Assembly: GCA_003568945.1 (NCBI GenBank) | Contig: BDIP01000392.1 | Location: 1 to 20,114 of the forward strand | Reading direction: 5' to 3' | Source of the DNA: Kipferlia bialata | Taxonomy: Eukaryota; Fornicata | DNA: 20,114 bases | The notes under the pieces: generated by a model | Told to the model about the DNA's origin: nothing | What the model saw: only the letters and a program-made list of their open reading frames with translations | Databases searched by the model: none | Made by a program: the position numbers and the translations under genes | Shown: in pieces, positions 19,484-20,114 of the stretch | Numbering within the stretch: the first letter of the stretch is position 1 | How the letters are laid out: each line of letters begins with the position of its first letter

Positions 19484-19834
19484 CTATGCCTCCTTCCTCT
19501 CCCTGTACTCCTTGATCTGAGGCAGGGCGTTGAAGGCAGTGTGCAGCTTGGCGAGGGCGGGGTAGTCCTCAAGCTGGGGGTTAAGGGTATCAGCAAGAAG
19601 AATCTACACCTTTACATTCACCATCAGTCATGCCAGTCATGTGTATCTATCTAAACTGGATACAGAGTGTCCAGGGTGGCCTAGTAATCCATAATCAAAT
19701 ATATCCACTACATATACATTATACATACACATATACACTATCTCAATACCTTGATGAACTGTCTCTCGATGAGTGTGTCCAGGGTGGCCACAGCTATGCA
19801 GTCGATGTAGGAGGGGGCAGAGGCAAAGAAGGGA
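19484..19834 (-). CDS. Glutathione S-transferase-like, C-terminal two exons
   Basis: Exons 19834-19750 and 19573-19484, stop TAG at 19486-19484. The 57 visible residues are PFFASAPSYIDCIAVATLDT-LIERQFIK then LEDYPALAKLHTAFNALPQI-KEYRERKEA. This is the C-terminal all-helical domain signature of GSTs, especially the sigma/alpha/mu type: a helix with the [ST]xxD N-cap (SYIDC), then 'L.DYPALAKLHTAFNALPQIKEY'. The glutathione-binding thioredoxin-like domain would be encoded to the right, beyond the window. If complete, it conjugates glutathione or acts as an isomerase in the cytosol. Degenerate copies of the 85-bp exon ends lie in the flanking introns (19911-19944 and 19665-19682). Confidence 0.7.
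19665..19682 (-). repeat. Echo of GST-like exon interior
   Basis: About 17 bases match 19772-19789 in the penultimate exon (coding ATLDT). On the minus strand the copy follows TACTAG, so it mimics an acceptor. It lies in the intron before the last exon. Confidence 0.6.
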
Positions 19835-19910
19835 CTGGGGATAAGAGTATATATATATCCTATCTCAGCTATATGTATATATACATGTGTAGTTGCATAT
19901 ATGTATATAT

Positions 19911-19944
19911 ACAGTCTGTGTAGGAGGCAGAGGCAACGAAGGGG
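19911..19944 (-). repeat. Junction echo of GST-like exon acceptor
   Basis: On the minus strand, CCCCCAG is followed by a copy of the exon start at 19834. It reads PFVASASYTDC against PFFASAPSYIDC. The length difference is one whole codon (a Pro), so the frame is kept. It lies about 110 bp upstream of the real acceptor. Confidence 0.8.
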
Positions 19945-20063
19945 CTGGGGGTGAGAGGGAGTGGATATAGTCTCCATGCCAATACATCTCCACAATATAC
20001 ATACTTCAGGTGTTGTTACATACCCACCCTGCTTATATACAATGTGATATACAATACTCTCAT

Positions 20064-20064
<1 letters not shown>

Positions 20065-20114
<50 letters not shown>
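20065..20114 (+). repeat. Terminal poly-C, 50 nt
   Basis: The sequence ends in 50 C. On the minus strand, where the GST-like gene lies, this is poly-G and cannot be a polypyrimidine tract. It looks like a contig end in a homopolymer. Confidence 0.98.

Overview
The window looks like nuclear DNA of an intron-dense unicellular eukaryote, and probably a complete assembly contig, since it opens in a (CA)n repeat and ends in about 50 C. Genes are cut into exons of 23 to about 260 bp by introns mostly of 40-190 bp. Most introns start GTAY/GTG and end in a C-rich acceptor with a CTNAC-like motif 5-10 nt before the AG. A branch point fused to the 3' splice site in this way is known from metamonads such as Giardia and Trichomonas. 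With the very high intron density, I infer an intron-rich fornicate metamonad (Kipferlia-like). This is inference, not proof; the genetic code appears standard.

Layout, left to right. (1) 77-1525, minus: first six exons of a gene that runs off the left edge, with an ORC3-like pattern. (2) 1767-5489, plus: a complete 20-exon gene for TPR-containing protein phosphatase 5, divergent from gene 1 across 241 bp. (3) 5943-6732, plus: 5' part of a WD40 protein resembling WDR75/Utp17. (4) 6917-12139, plus: 3' part of a TPR protein with a very large intronless disordered tail rich in Ser, Arg and Glu. (5) 12164-12905, plus: a short unknown protein. (6) 13104-14555, plus: 3' part of a type I membrane protein. 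(7) 15119-15480, plus: two weak candidate exons. (8) 15714-19261, minus: a nearly full-length, 19-exon cytosolic purine 5'-nucleotidase (NT5C2-like, HAD superfamily). (9) 19484-19834, minus: the last two exons of a glutathione S-transferase-like gene. No operon logic or shared pathway links these genes. They look like ordinary housekeeping and cytoskeletal genes in a compact genome.

Two features stand out. First, many introns contain 16-38 bp copies of their own neighbouring exon-intron junctions, complete with the splice dinucleotide. I call these junction echoes. They occur in at least three genes, at both 5' and 3' splice sites, and some substitutions or indels respect the reading frame. 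Second, all three places with long poly-C (6843-6891, 12942-13012, 20065-20114) coincide with an interrupted gene or the sequence end. Genes 3|4 and 5|6 may therefore be false joins made by assembly. No tRNA, rRNA, CRISPR array, transposon or virus-derived element was recognised.
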